64,000 nt of DNA from Chitinophaga rhizosphaerae (GTDB taxonomy: Bacteria; Bacteroidota; Bacteroidia; Chitinophagales; Chitinophagaceae). Below are positions 33,980 through 42,143 of the stretch, in pieces. Numbering within the stretch: the first letter of the stretch is position 1; every line of letters starts with the position of its first letter. The position numbers and the translations under genes are program-made. The stretch covers positions 62,001 through 126,000 of the forward strand of contig NZ_RXLO01000011.1 in assembly GCF_003958645.1 (NCBI RefSeq), read 5' to 3'. Under the pieces are notes generated by a model. The model had not been told where the DNA came from. It made no database searches and saw only the letters and a list, made by a program, of their open reading frames with translations.

Positions 33980-35593
33980 TTACCAGTTCGGGTTCTGCTC
34001 CATGTTCGGGTTGGCGTTCAGTTCTACCAAAGGGATCGGCCAAACGTAATCCCTGGCCGGGTTGAACTTCCTTTGCTCGATGATGACGGCTTTGCCGGTG
34101 GCGGGGTCTATCGCGCCTTTGGCGGGCTCGTTCAGGAGGATTTCGGCGGTTTTCCAGCGGCGGATGTCGAACAGCCGCTGTCCTTCGAAAGCCAGTTCCA
34201 CCTGCCTTTCCCGGCGCACCAGTTGCCGCAGGCTCGCCTGTGAATTATACCGGCTCACATCCACATCCGGCATACCCGCGCGTGCCCGGATCATGTTGAG
34301 ATAGCGCAATACATCGGGGTTTTGCCAGTCGTTCATTTCCACGAGGCTTTCCACGTAACTGAGCAGCACTTCCGCATACCGGATGATCATGAAGTTGAGC
34401 GATCCTTCCCAGGGCGTTCCTGCATCTTGGGGGTCGAGGTATTTTTTGATCCAGAAACCGGTTTGGGTGGATTGGGTGAGGCCGATCTGATCGGGGCTGC
34501 CTACTTTAAAGGGTTCCAGTTTCCTGTTCACGAAAGTTTCTCCGGGCAGGAGCACGCTGGCGGCCAAACGGGGATCGCGGTTGTTTTTGAACGCCGGGTT
34601 GGCCTGGTAAATAGCGACGCTGTCTGGCCCCAGTTCGTCGATCGTTTTGCCCTGCAGCGTTTCGTAAGTGTTCACGATCGCGGCGGTGGGGCTGGTCGTG
34701 GCCTGTCCGCTAAGGCTTTTGGGCCCGAACCGGAAGAACGCTTCCTTTTGTCCCCGCACGCGGAAAAATATCCTTTCCTTATTGATCATTCCGCTATACG
34801 AAAAGAGGGAGGCATAGTTGCCGACAGCGGCGTCGCTGCTGTGGTACAGTTCGTACACGTTGAGGTCGATGACCTTTTTGGCCGCTTCCGCACATTTGGC
34901 GTAATCGCCGGCATTGAGGTACAGCAAGGTTTGCAGCGCATAGCAGGTGCCTTTGCTCATGCGGTAAGCATCGGCCTCCGGGTAGGTAGCGGGCAGGCCG
35001 GCCGCGGCGGTATCGAGCTCGGCCGCGATGAATGCGATCACTTCCTCGCGGGTGCTGCGTTTGGCGAACTGTTCGTTGGGCGTCAGCGAATGGTTTACGA
35101 TCGGGACGGGGCCGTAGAGCAGGAACAGGTCGAGGTGGTACCAGGCGCGGAGGGCGCGGGCTTCGCATGCGTAGCGGTTTTTGCGGTTGGCATCTTCCAC
35201 ATAGGCGCGGCTGTAGTTTTCGAGGAAACGGCTGGCTTTGCGGATGAAGGAATAGCTGTTCTTGTAAATTTCATACACCGAATTGGTCTGGCTGGTGGCC
35301 AGGCCTACGGGATAGGTTTGCCAGTCGCCGTAGTTCCCGCGGAAAACCGCTTCGTCGGTAGTGCCGGCGAGGTGCATCCTGCAGTTCGACATATAGTCGT
35401 AATTGCCGAGGGAACCGGTGGGCAGGCCCGCGTAAATGCCGCCCAGTGCACTTTGCAGGTCGGTTTCCAGTTTCCACCATTTTTCATCGGTCGTGGCGGT
35501 TGGGTTATCGCGGACGAGGAAGTCCTTCTTGCAGGCGGCAAAGAAGGGAATGGAGAAAATGATCGATAACAGTATGATTGAATTCCTTTTCAT
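33980..35593 (-). CDS. SusD/RagB-family lipoprotein of the fucoside locus
   Basis: 537 residues with lipobox FAAC near residue 21 (signal MKRNSIILLSIIFSIPF). SusD features: ACEARALRAWYHLDLFLLYGPVPI near 143-166, and the C-terminal block LVRRERQVELAFEGQRLFDIRRW near 463-485. It ends in NPNMEQNPNW. It is the surface glycan-binding partner of the SusC encoded 17 bp upstream. Together with GH29 it would capture fucosylated oligosaccharides. Confidence 0.94.
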   Translation of the reverse strand: MKRNSIILLSIIFSIPFFAACKKDFLVRDNPTATTDEKWWKLETDLQSALGGIYAGLPTGSLGNYDYMSNCRMHLAGTTDEAVFRGNYGDWQTYPVGLATSQTNSVYEIYKNSYSFIRKASRFLENYSRAYVEDANRKNRYACEARALRAWYHLDLFLLYGPVPIVNHSLTPNEQFAKRSTREEVIAFIAAELDTAAAGLPATYPEADAYRMSKGTCYALQTLLYLNAGDYAKCAEAAKKVIDLNVYELYHSSDAAVGNYASLFSYSGMINKERIFFRVRGQKEAFFRFGPKSLSGQATTSPTAAIVNTYETLQGKTIDELGPDSVAIYQANPAFKNNRDPRLAASVLLPGETFVNRKLEPFKVGSPDQIGLTQSTQTGFWIKKYLDPQDAGTPWEGSLNFMIIRYAEVLLSYVESLVEMNDWQNPDVLRYLNMIRARAGMPDVDVSRYNSQASLRQLVRRERQVELAFEGQRLFDIRRWKTAEILLNEPAKGAIDPATGKAVIIEQRKFNPARDYVWPIPLVELNANPNMEQNPNW

Positions 35594-35610
35594 GAATGAT
35601 AGTTTGTGGA

Positions 35611-38600
35611 TCAGAAAGTAACGTTCAGGCCGGCGGTGTACATTTTCATGACCGGGTAGGTAGACTGGTCGCCCTTGCTTTCGGGGTCGCCAACTTCCCT
35701 TTTGCTGAAAGTGAACGGGTTCTGGGTATTGACATAGATGCGCACACCCTTGATATGGACGGGCGCGGTTTTCGGCATGGGAATGTTGTACCCCAGCTGG
35801 ATGTATTTCACGCGGGCGAAAGCACCGTTAACGGCCCAGAAATCGGAGAATTTCTCATTGGGGCCGGGAGAGGGCAACAGGCGCGGGAAGCGGGCGCCGG
35901 GGTTTTCGGGCGTCCAGTAATCCAGGTGCCAGGTCAGCGGCGTACCCCCTTCGCCGGCGGCGTTGAACGGAATCGCCATTCTGCCGTTGTAGAAGGAAAC
36001 CACCTGGCCGATGCCGGTTACCATGGTCTCGAAATCGAACTGTTTCCATTTGAGGGAAAGGCTGGTGAACCAGTTGGTGTTAGGATCTGCATTGCCGAGT
36101 TTCACCTTGTCGTTGTCATTGATGACGCCGTTACCGTCGGTGTCGGCATACCGGATATCGCCCGGGGCCTGGCCCTGGATGATGGCTACGCCTTTTTCGA
36201 TGTCGCCCTGCTGGAGGAGCCCCAGGCTTTTGAACCCGAAATATTCAGACAGGATGCCGCCCTTTTCGCGGATGATGTTGCCGTCGATCAGCGGCGTGGC
36301 CTGCGCCAGTTTCAACAGGGTGGATTGGTTACGCGAATACCCTACGTTGAAAGCGATATTGAGATCTTTGGTGATATCTGCGTTGTAAGACAGCTTTATT
36401 TCCCATCCCACGTTCTTCATGCTGCCAATGTTGACAGGCGCGCTGCTGATGGCGGAAGTGAGGCTGGGTTGGGGATAGAGGATGAGGTCGGTCGTTTTCT
36501 TGTTGTACCAGTCGAACGTGACGTCCAGCTTGTTTTTGAAGAAACTGATGTCTGTACCGATGTCCAGGATGCCGACTTTCTCCCAGGTGATGTCCGGGTT
36601 GCCGAAAGTGGTTTCGTTGCCGCTGCCGGCGTCGATGGTGGATTGGTATTTATAGGCGCCGATTTCGTGATTGCCCAGTTTGCCGTACGACGCGCGGATT
36701 TTGAACTGGTCGAGGAAGGTGAGGGATTGCATGAATTCCTCGTTGCCCACGTTCCATCCTGCGGCGATGGAGGGGAAATTGCCCCATTTTTTGCCCGGCG
36801 CGAAGAGCGAGGAGCCATCCCGCCTGATGCCCGCTTCCAGCAGGTATTTATCGTTAAAGCTGTAATACGCCTTCCCGAAAACGGAGGTGAGCGTTTTTTC
36901 CGTCCATGCGTCGGAATTGTTCATTTCCTTCGAATATCCGCCGATCACGTTCAGGCGGTGCTTCCCGAATGTTTTCGTGTAATCGAGGTTGCCGCCGGTG
37001 TAGTAATAGCTGGAGCGGTTGGTGGGGTAGGCGGATTTGATGTCGGTGAAATCGCGCCCTGTTTTCTGGTCGGTAAAATAATCGAAGAAGAGATAGGCGT
37101 CGCGGTTTTGCTTGTCGCCGCCGGAGGAAACGCGGTAGCTGAATTGTCCTTTCAGGAGCAATCCCGGCAGCAGTTCCCATTTGGGCCGGAGGTTGATGAG
37201 CACCTCGTCCCGGATCCGGTTGATGAGGCCGCCTCTTTCCGTATTGGCGACGGGGTTCCAGCTTTCGCCGTAAGTGCCGTAGTATGTGTATCCGGGCCTT
37301 TCCGGTTTGTCGGGGAATTTGGACGCCAGGTTCGGGGGCGCCGTGTACACCCAGCTCAAAATGCCGCCGGTGCCGCGCCCCAGTGCGTAGGGTTCCTTCT
37401 GCTCGTCGCGCGAGGCGAAGAGGTCCATGAACACCACGATGTTCTTGCTGAGATCTACGCTGGTATTGGCCCTTACGCTTCCCCGGTTGAACGCTGAGTT
37501 GCTCACCATGCCCTGCTGGCTGAGATAGTTGGCCGTGAGCGCGAATCGTGCGGCGCTGCTGCCGCCCGATACGGAAATGGAATGTTGCTGGATGGAAGAC
37601 TTCGGCCGAACGACCTCATCACGCCAATGCGTGTCCGGGTAGCGAACGGGGTCCGATTTGCCGGCCGTTTGCCGGATGGCGTCATCGGAATACAGGGGAT
37701 CACCGCCGTTGTTTTTCAGGGCTTCGTTGGTCATGCGCATGTAAGTGGCCGCATCCACGAAATCCGGGGTGAAGGTAGGCGTCTGGAAGCCTGCGTACCC
37801 GTTGTACTGGAGGTTGACCACGCCGGGCACGCCTCTTTTGGTGGTGATGAGGATCACGCCGTTGCCCGCCCTGGCGCCATAAACGGATGCTGCGGCGGCA
37901 TCCTTGAGCACGGAAATGCTTTCGATGGTATTGGGATCGAGCTTGTTCATGTCGAACGGAACGCCGTCTACCAGCACCAGCGGGTCGGAGCTGAGGAACG
38001 TGCCAACGCCGCGTATCTTGATGGCGGCCGCATCGCCGCCGGGCAGGCCGGAGCCCTGGGAAACGTTGATGCCGGTAACGCCGCCCTGCAGGGCCTGCGA
38101 CAGCTGGGTGATGGGTTTGTTATTCAGGTTGGCCAGGTTAACCGTGCCTACGGAGCTGGCCATGTGTTTTACTTTTTGTTCCGTGAACCCCGTTACCACG
38201 AGTTCGTTGAGGCTGCTCACGTTTTCCGCGAGGGAGATGATGAGGTTTCGCTGGCCGGCGGTTACGGTGTGTTCCCTGGGTTTGTAACCGATCATGGAGA
38301 AAACGAGCACTTCATTGGCGCTGGCCTTGATCTCGAAATAACCGTCCGGGTCGGCGATCATGCCTCGGGGCGTTCCTTTTACGGAAACCGTAGCGCCGGG
38401 GATGGGTTGCGGAGGCTCGGCCTGGTCGAGGATGCGGCCCCTGACCAGCACGGAATCCGCGGTGGCTTTTACCGGTTGTGCGCTGGGGAAAATCAGGATG
38501 TTGTTCCCTTTTTCCTTCCAGGCGTAGCGGCGCTGGAGCAGCAGGGCGTTCAGTACATCTTCCAGCGGTGTGTCGTGGAAGGAGGCGGTCACCAGCTGGT

Positions 38601-38889
38601 CGCCGTTCACCTGCGTGGCGTTGTAGGCGAAGCGAAGCGGGGTCGCTTTTTCTATCCGGCGCAATACCTGCAGCAGGGGCTCGTTCCCGGCTTTAAGCGT
38701 GAGCTTGATTTCTTTCAGCCGCTGGGCGGAAACATTTTCCGCTTTTAACGTGGAAAATGTGGCGGCGAATAGCGCGATGAGTAAAGTGGAGATCCGCATG
38801 AACGCTAAAAGGTTTTGGTTGACAGCACAGCGCAGCGGTGCCCGAGGCACAAAAGCTGCCCGTGCCATTTCATTTCCATGAAATTGCAT
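35611..38889 (-). CDS. SusC-family TonB-dependent receptor with STN domain (FecR-regulated type)
   Basis: 1092 residues. An N-terminal extension of about 30 residues precedes the signal segment MRISTLLIALFAATFSTLKA. An STN (secretin/TonB N-terminal) domain lies at about 62-128 (IKLTLKAGNEPLLQVLRRIE). A CarboxypepD_reg domain follows (about 148-230), then the plug beginning NELVVTGFTEQKVKHM with DAAAASVYGARAGNGVILI, then the barrel, ending in AGLNVTF. The STN domain signals ligand occupancy to a FecR-type anti-sigma factor; the fecR gene is immediately upstream. The true start could be MRISTLL, which would remove the extension. Confidence 0.94.
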   Translation of the reverse strand: MQFHGNEMARAAFVPRAPLRCAVNQNLLAFMRISTLLIALFAATFSTLKAENVSAQRLKEIKLTLKAGNEPLLQVLRRIEKATPLRFAYNATQVNGDQLVTASFHDTPLEDVLNALLLQRRYAWKEKGNNILIFPSAQPVKATADSVLVRGRILDQAEPPQPIPGATVSVKGTPRGMIADPDGYFEIKASANEVLVFSMIGYKPREHTVTAGQRNLIISLAENVSSLNELVVTGFTEQKVKHMASSVGTVNLANLNNKPITQLSQALQGGVTGINVSQGSGLPGGDAAAIKIRGVGTFLSSDPLVLVDGVPFDMNKLDPNTIESISVLKDAAAASVYGARAGNGVILITTKRGVPGVVNLQYNGYAGFQTPTFTPDFVDAATYMRMTNEALKNNGGDPLYSDDAIRQTAGKSDPVRYPDTHWRDEVVRPKSSIQQHSISVSGGSSAARFALTANYLSQQGMVSNSAFNRGSVRANTSVDLSKNIVVFMDLFASRDEQKEPYALGRGTGGILSWVYTAPPNLASKFPDKPERPGYTYYGTYGESWNPVANTERGGLINRIRDEVLINLRPKWELLPGLLLKGQFSYRVSSGGDKQNRDAYLFFDYFTDQKTGRDFTDIKSAYPTNRSSYYYTGGNLDYTKTFGKHRLNVIGGYSKEMNNSDAWTEKTLTSVFGKAYYSFNDKYLLEAGIRRDGSSLFAPGKKWGNFPSIAAGWNVGNEEFMQSLTFLDQFKIRASYGKLGNHEIGAYKYQSTIDAGSGNETTFGNPDITWEKVGILDIGTDISFFKNKLDVTFDWYNKKTTDLILYPQPSLTSAISSAPVNIGSMKNVGWEIKLSYNADITKDLNIAFNVGYSRNQSTLLKLAQATPLIDGNIIREKGGILSEYFGFKSLGLLQQGDIEKGVAIIQGQAPGDIRYADTDGNGVINDNDKVKLGNADPNTNWFTSLSLKWKQFDFETMVTGIGQVVSFYNGRMAIPFNAAGEGGTPLTWHLDYWTPENPGARFPRLLPSPGPNEKFSDFWAVNGAFARVKYIQLGYNIPMPKTAPVHIKGVRIYVNTQNPFTFSKREVGDPESKGDQSTYPVMKMYTAGLNVTF

Positions 38890-38935
38890 AGATTTGTAAG
38901 GGTTTGTTTGTTACGCAAATAGAACTCGAATTCCG

Positions 38936-38961
38936 GCCGCCCTGTCTGACCACAGGGCGGC
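38936..38961 (-). other. Stable hairpin between fecR and susC
   Basis: Perfect 10-bp inverted repeat GCCGCCCTGT / ACAGGGCGGC with a 6-base loop in the 128-bp fecR-susC gap. No T-run follows on the minus strand, so it may be a partial attenuator or an mRNA processing/stability element that sets different levels of FecR and SusC, rather than a true terminator. Confidence 0.6.
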
Positions 38962-39017
38962 TTTCCGTTCCGTTTAATTTTTTCTCCTGTCGTGAATGTT
39001 GCTGGTGCCAGCGGTCG

Positions 39018-39980
39018 TTAATCCCGGCTGAGCGTGATCTGTTTTTGTTGTTTGTTTACGTGGTAACGAATATTGTTCACATCACATATAATACTGAGTA
39101 GTTCTTCCAGCGGCGCGCTCCTGTTGAAGCTGCCGGTAAATTGTTGCTGCAGGATGTTGTGGTCGGTCGTCCGGATCGTATATCCGTACCATTGTTCGAA
39201 GATGGCCATGATTTCCGCCAGCGATTGTTTGTCGAACTGTAATTCCCCGTTCTCCAGCTCCGCCAGTTGCAGGGGGCTTAATTTGAACTGCGACGCGCTG
39301 CCATTCGCCGAAAGGAGCCTGTCGCCCGCAGTGAGGGTGCCCAGTACCCGGCGGTTGCTGCTCACGCTTACTTTCCCTTCCAGCACCGTTACCGTCAAAC
39401 TATCCGTTCCCGGAACCGTTGCGATGTAAAAAACGGTGCCCAGCACCTGGGTGGCCACATTCCCGGTAATTACGACAAACGGCACGCTGGCGGCAGCTAC
39501 GTCGAAACTGGCGTTCCCTTCCAGCGAAACTTCCCGTTGCTTACCGGAAAATTTTTTCTCGAAACGGATGCTACTGCCCGGTTGCAGGCTTACCACGGAG
39601 CCGTCTGGCAACGCAGCCGTTCGGGGCTTGCCGATCGCCGCCCATACTTCCATTTCCTTCGGCCGTGGCCGCAGATAGAAAAACGCCGCGGCGCTGCCGA
39701 CGAGCATCAGCACGGCCGCCGCCCATTTCCACCAGGGGCGGATGCGCGGGGTGAACACCTGCTCGTGCAGGCTGTCCAGCTGCCGGATGCCGGCGATGCG
39801 CTCACCGATCGACTGCTTCAGTTCCTGCCGGACCTGTGCGGCTTCTTCCGTTTGTGCTTCCAGCCAGTTCTCCGTTTGGTCGAAAGATGCGTACCAGTTT
39901 TCGACCCATCGCTGTTCGGCCGGTGTGGCTTCTCCGTTCAGGTATTTTTCGATCAGGATCAATAAATGATCATTATCCAT
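39018..39980 (-). CDS. FecR-family anti-sigma factor
   Basis: 320 residues. A cytoplasmic N-terminal helical region (1-80; LIEKYLNGEATPAEQRWVENW) would bind the sigma factor. One membrane helix is at about 84-101 (WAAAVLMLVGSAAAFFYL). The FecR domain is at about 115-215 (RTAALPDGSVVSLQPGSSI). A DUF4974-like C-terminal domain ends VNKQQKQITLSRD. It spans the inner membrane and relays the STN-domain signal from the SusC receptor encoded downstream. The matching sigma gene is divergent rather than upstream in tandem, a less common order. The 112-bp gap must hold both promoters. Confidence 0.93.
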   Translation of the reverse strand: MDNDHLLILIEKYLNGEATPAEQRWVENWYASFDQTENWLEAQTEEAAQVRQELKQSIGERIAGIRQLDSLHEQVFTPRIRPWWKWAAAVLMLVGSAAAFFYLRPRPKEMEVWAAIGKPRTAALPDGSVVSLQPGSSIRFEKKFSGKQREVSLEGNASFDVAAASVPFVVITGNVATQVLGTVFYIATVPGTDSLTVTVLEGKVSVSSNRRVLGTLTAGDRLLSANGSASQFKLSPLQLAELENGELQFDKQSLAEIMAIFEQWYGYTIRTTDHNILQQQFTGSFNRSAPLEELLSIICDVNNIRYHVNKQQKQITLSRD

Positions 39981-40092
39981 GTAGGCGCTTTCTATACTTA
40001 ACGATCCACACGGTACTTACCGCCACTCAAAAATCGGATAGTCAATATTCATTCATTTTAAGGGAAAATAATATTACCGGCCCGCGCTGAAT

Positions 40093-40710
40093 ATGGTTAC
40101 GTTTGCAGGAGACATACGCTTCATTATCAACCATACACCAACATATAACGAGGAAGAGCTTTTCCGCATGCTACTGGCGGGAAAGGAAGAAGCGTTCGGC
40201 GCCATTTACGACCGGTATGCGCTGCCATTGCTCAACGCGGCCTACAAGCGGCTTCAATCGGAAGAAGAAGCGAAGGAGGTAGTGCAGGAAGTTTTCATCA
40301 GTTTATTTCTGAAAAAAGATGCGATCAGGCATGCGGGCAATTTATCAGGCTATCTGTTTACCGCGCTGCGCAACAAGGTGCTCGACATCATCAGGACCGA
40401 CCTGCTGCACGCGTCTCACCACCGGCAAATGCGGTTATTGCAAACGCCCCACACGGAAATCGATCATCAGCTCGAGCAGAAGGAACTGGAAATAAGTATC
40501 CGGAAAGCGATCGCGCAATTGCCCGATAAATGCCGGGAAGCGTTTCTGCTGAGCAGGTATGAGGGGTTGTCGTATAAAGAGATCGCCGGGATATTGAAAG
40601 TGTCTGTGAACACGGTGGAAAAGCACGTGGGCAAGGCGCTCCGGCTGCTGCGGTTGCAGTTGAACGATACGGGGCTGCTGTTGCTGTTGATGTGGCTGTA
40701 CCCCTTCTGA
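40093..40710 (+). CDS. ECF RNA polymerase sigma-70 factor of the fucoside locus
   Basis: 205 residues. Region 2 lies at about 20-95 (EEAFGAIYDRYALPLLNAAY; AKEVVQEVFISLF). Region 4 HTH lies at about 140-190 (LPDKCREAFLLSRYEGLSYK, then EIAGILKVSVNTVEKHV). It has the FecI-like Bacteroidota ECF form. The C-terminus LLLLLMWLYPF is hydrophobic. It probably directs transcription of the fecR-susC-susD-fucosidase genes when the receptor is occupied. An alternative start within the first 20 residues (MVTFAGDIRFIINH) cannot be excluded. Confidence 0.93.
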   Translation: MVTFAGDIRFIINHTPTYNEEELFRMLLAGKEEAFGAIYDRYALPLLNAAYKRLQSEEEAKEVVQEVFISLFLKKDAIRHAGNLSGYLFTALRNKVLDIIRTDLLHASHHRQMRLLQTPHTEIDHQLEQKELEISIRKAIAQLPDKCREAFLLSRYEGLSYKEIAGILKVSVNTVEKHVGKALRLLRLQLNDTGLLLLLMWLYPF

Positions 40711-40888
40711 TACCGTTCAGGAAGTATCTACCATCGAATGCCCTTTTTTCCGATGGCACATCACTACGTGGGACTTGCAATACAATTCAGACATCGAGCA
40801 GGCGTTGTCATTGCCGGATTGATGTTTTCCCCGGCTGGAAATGATAAGGCGGCAATAGCAAATCTCCAAATCTTGAAAATGCAATATT

Positions 40889-40920
40889 GTTGCAAAAGTT
40901 GCGATGGATGGCTATATTTG
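40889..40920 (+). promoter_or_regulatory. Promoter with flanking inverted repeat ahead of the ABC/TonB operon
   Basis: GTTG (3 of 4 to TTTG), 20 bp, then TATATTTG, a perfect -7 element. Arms CAAAAGTTGC (40893-40902) and GCAACTTTG (40920-40928) bracket the -7 box with one bulged base, as an operator would. The position argues that translation starts downstream, at GTG 40940. Confidence 0.6.
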
Positions 40921-40939
40921 CAACTTTGTTACATTTTCA

Positions 40940-41275
40940 GTGCGTGCCGACATTCACATAAAACGGACACTTGCGGTCATCCTGCTCGCGTTATACGGGT
41001 TTATCATCACCCCCGTAATCGTATGGCATTCCCATGCCTGCGGTAACGTTTGTGAAGACGCCAGGCGGCAACCTCCTGCCGGGAGCGGCTTCGGCAAGGC
41101 CGGGCACGTCTGCTCCATCTGCGACCACGCCTATGCACCCTATATTTACATCGACGAACCGGGATTTCATGGTCCCGCGGCCAGTTACCCGGTAGTGGGG
41201 GATGCTCCCGTTTCCACATTTACTAGTCAACCCCGGCCCCGCTGCAGCAGCAGGGGTTCTCCCATGGCGGGGTAG
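40940..41275 (+). CDS. Small His/Cys-containing membrane or periplasmic protein
   Basis: 111 residues from GTG (VRADIHIKRTLAVILLAL). An ATG 36 bp upstream lies inside the predicted promoter and is rejected. One hydrophobic segment (about 8-25) anchors or exports it. After it come possible metal ligands: WHSHACGNVCED and HVCSICDHAYAPYI. Short proteins with an H/C cluster of this kind often precede TonB receptors in Bacteroidota (recollection). As first gene of the transport operon it may bind a metal or help receptor function. The family is not named. Confidence 0.6.
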   Translation: MRADIHIKRTLAVILLALYGFIITPVIVWHSHACGNVCEDARRQPPAGSGFGKAGHVCSICDHAYAPYIYIDEPGFHGPAASYPVVGDAPVSTFTSQPRPRCSSRGSPMAG

Positions 41276-41376
41276 CTTCCCTTTTCCACCTGATTGCCGT
41301 TCATAGCGGTAAGACATGCTTTTTCCGGCGGACGGCCTTCGTCCGGCGCGCTCACCTGTAAAGTCAAACCTGAAAT

Positions 41377-42081
41377 ATGCCAGTCGTTTTAGAAGCGGTG
41401 AACCTGACGAGGATTTACCAGCAGTATACTGCCCTGCAAAAATTATCCCTGAGCATCCATGCCGGGGAAATCTTCTGCCTGCTAGGGCAGAACGGCGCGG
41501 GGAAAACCACCACCATCAACTTATTCCTCGGTTTCCTGGAAGCCAGCGGCGGAAAAGCCCTGATCAAAGGCGTGGAAGTAAAACCCGGCAATGCCGAAAC
41601 GCAGCGGATGGTGGCCTACATACCCGAAGTCGTGCAATTGTACGGCAATCTCAGCGGGATCGAGAACCTCGATTTTTTCAGTCGGCTCGCGGGCTTCAGC
41701 TATTCCGCGGCGGAACTCCAGGCTTTCCTGTCCAAAGCAGGGCTGCAGGCCGACGCGCATCATAAGCGCCTATCGTTCTACAGCAAAGGGATGCGGCAGA
41801 AAGTCGGCATTGCGATCGCGATCGCCAAAAACGCCGACGTCATTTTCATGGACGAGCCTACCAGCGGCCTCGATCCTCATGCCACGGCGGAGTTTACGGC
41901 CGTCTGCAAAGAACTGGCGGCCGACGGCAAAACCATTTTTATGGCCACGCACGACATTTTCAATGCCGTAAACGTCGGTTCCCGCATCGGTATCATGAAA
42001 CAGGGAAGCCTCGTTCATGTGGCGGAAACTGCGGGCATCACGGCCAACGAATTGCAACAACTTTATCTGGAAACCATCTGA
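41377..42081 (+). CDS. ABC transporter ATP-binding protein (ABC-2 type)
   Basis: 234 residues. Walker A GQNGAGKTT is at 37-45. The signature FYSKGMRQK is at 134-142, the NatA/NosF-like variant rather than LSGGQ. Walker B VIFMDEPTSGLD is at 155-166, and the switch His lies in MATHD. It would power the two permeases encoded at 44681 and 46121, with a TonB receptor gene inserted between. ABC-2 systems mostly export, so the operon may secrete a ligand or protect against one rather than import it. Confidence 0.93.
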   Translation: MPVVLEAVNLTRIYQQYTALQKLSLSIHAGEIFCLLGQNGAGKTTTINLFLGFLEASGGKALIKGVEVKPGNAETQRMVAYIPEVVQLYGNLSGIENLDFFSRLAGFSYSAAELQAFLSKAGLQADAHHKRLSFYSKGMRQKVGIAIAIAKNADVIFMDEPTSGLDPHATAEFTAVCKELAADGKTIFMATHDIFNAVNVGSRIGIMKQGSLVHVAETAGITANELQQLYLETI

Positions 42082-42143
42082 GCCTCTACTATGCCAATGC
42101 CCGTTCCGCTTCGATGCCGCGCGGGCGTTATCAAAATATTACC

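Noticed and set aside
39997..40024. ECF promoter GGTAAG...CGTTAAG ahead of the first fecR gene
   Set aside because: It does not match the G-run/TGTGTCT form seen for the second system and there is no second copy in the window to support it.
40904..40939. ATG 40904 as start of the small membrane protein
   Set aside because: It lies between the -33 and -7 elements of the predicted promoter, and the 12 extra residues precede rather than form the signal segment.
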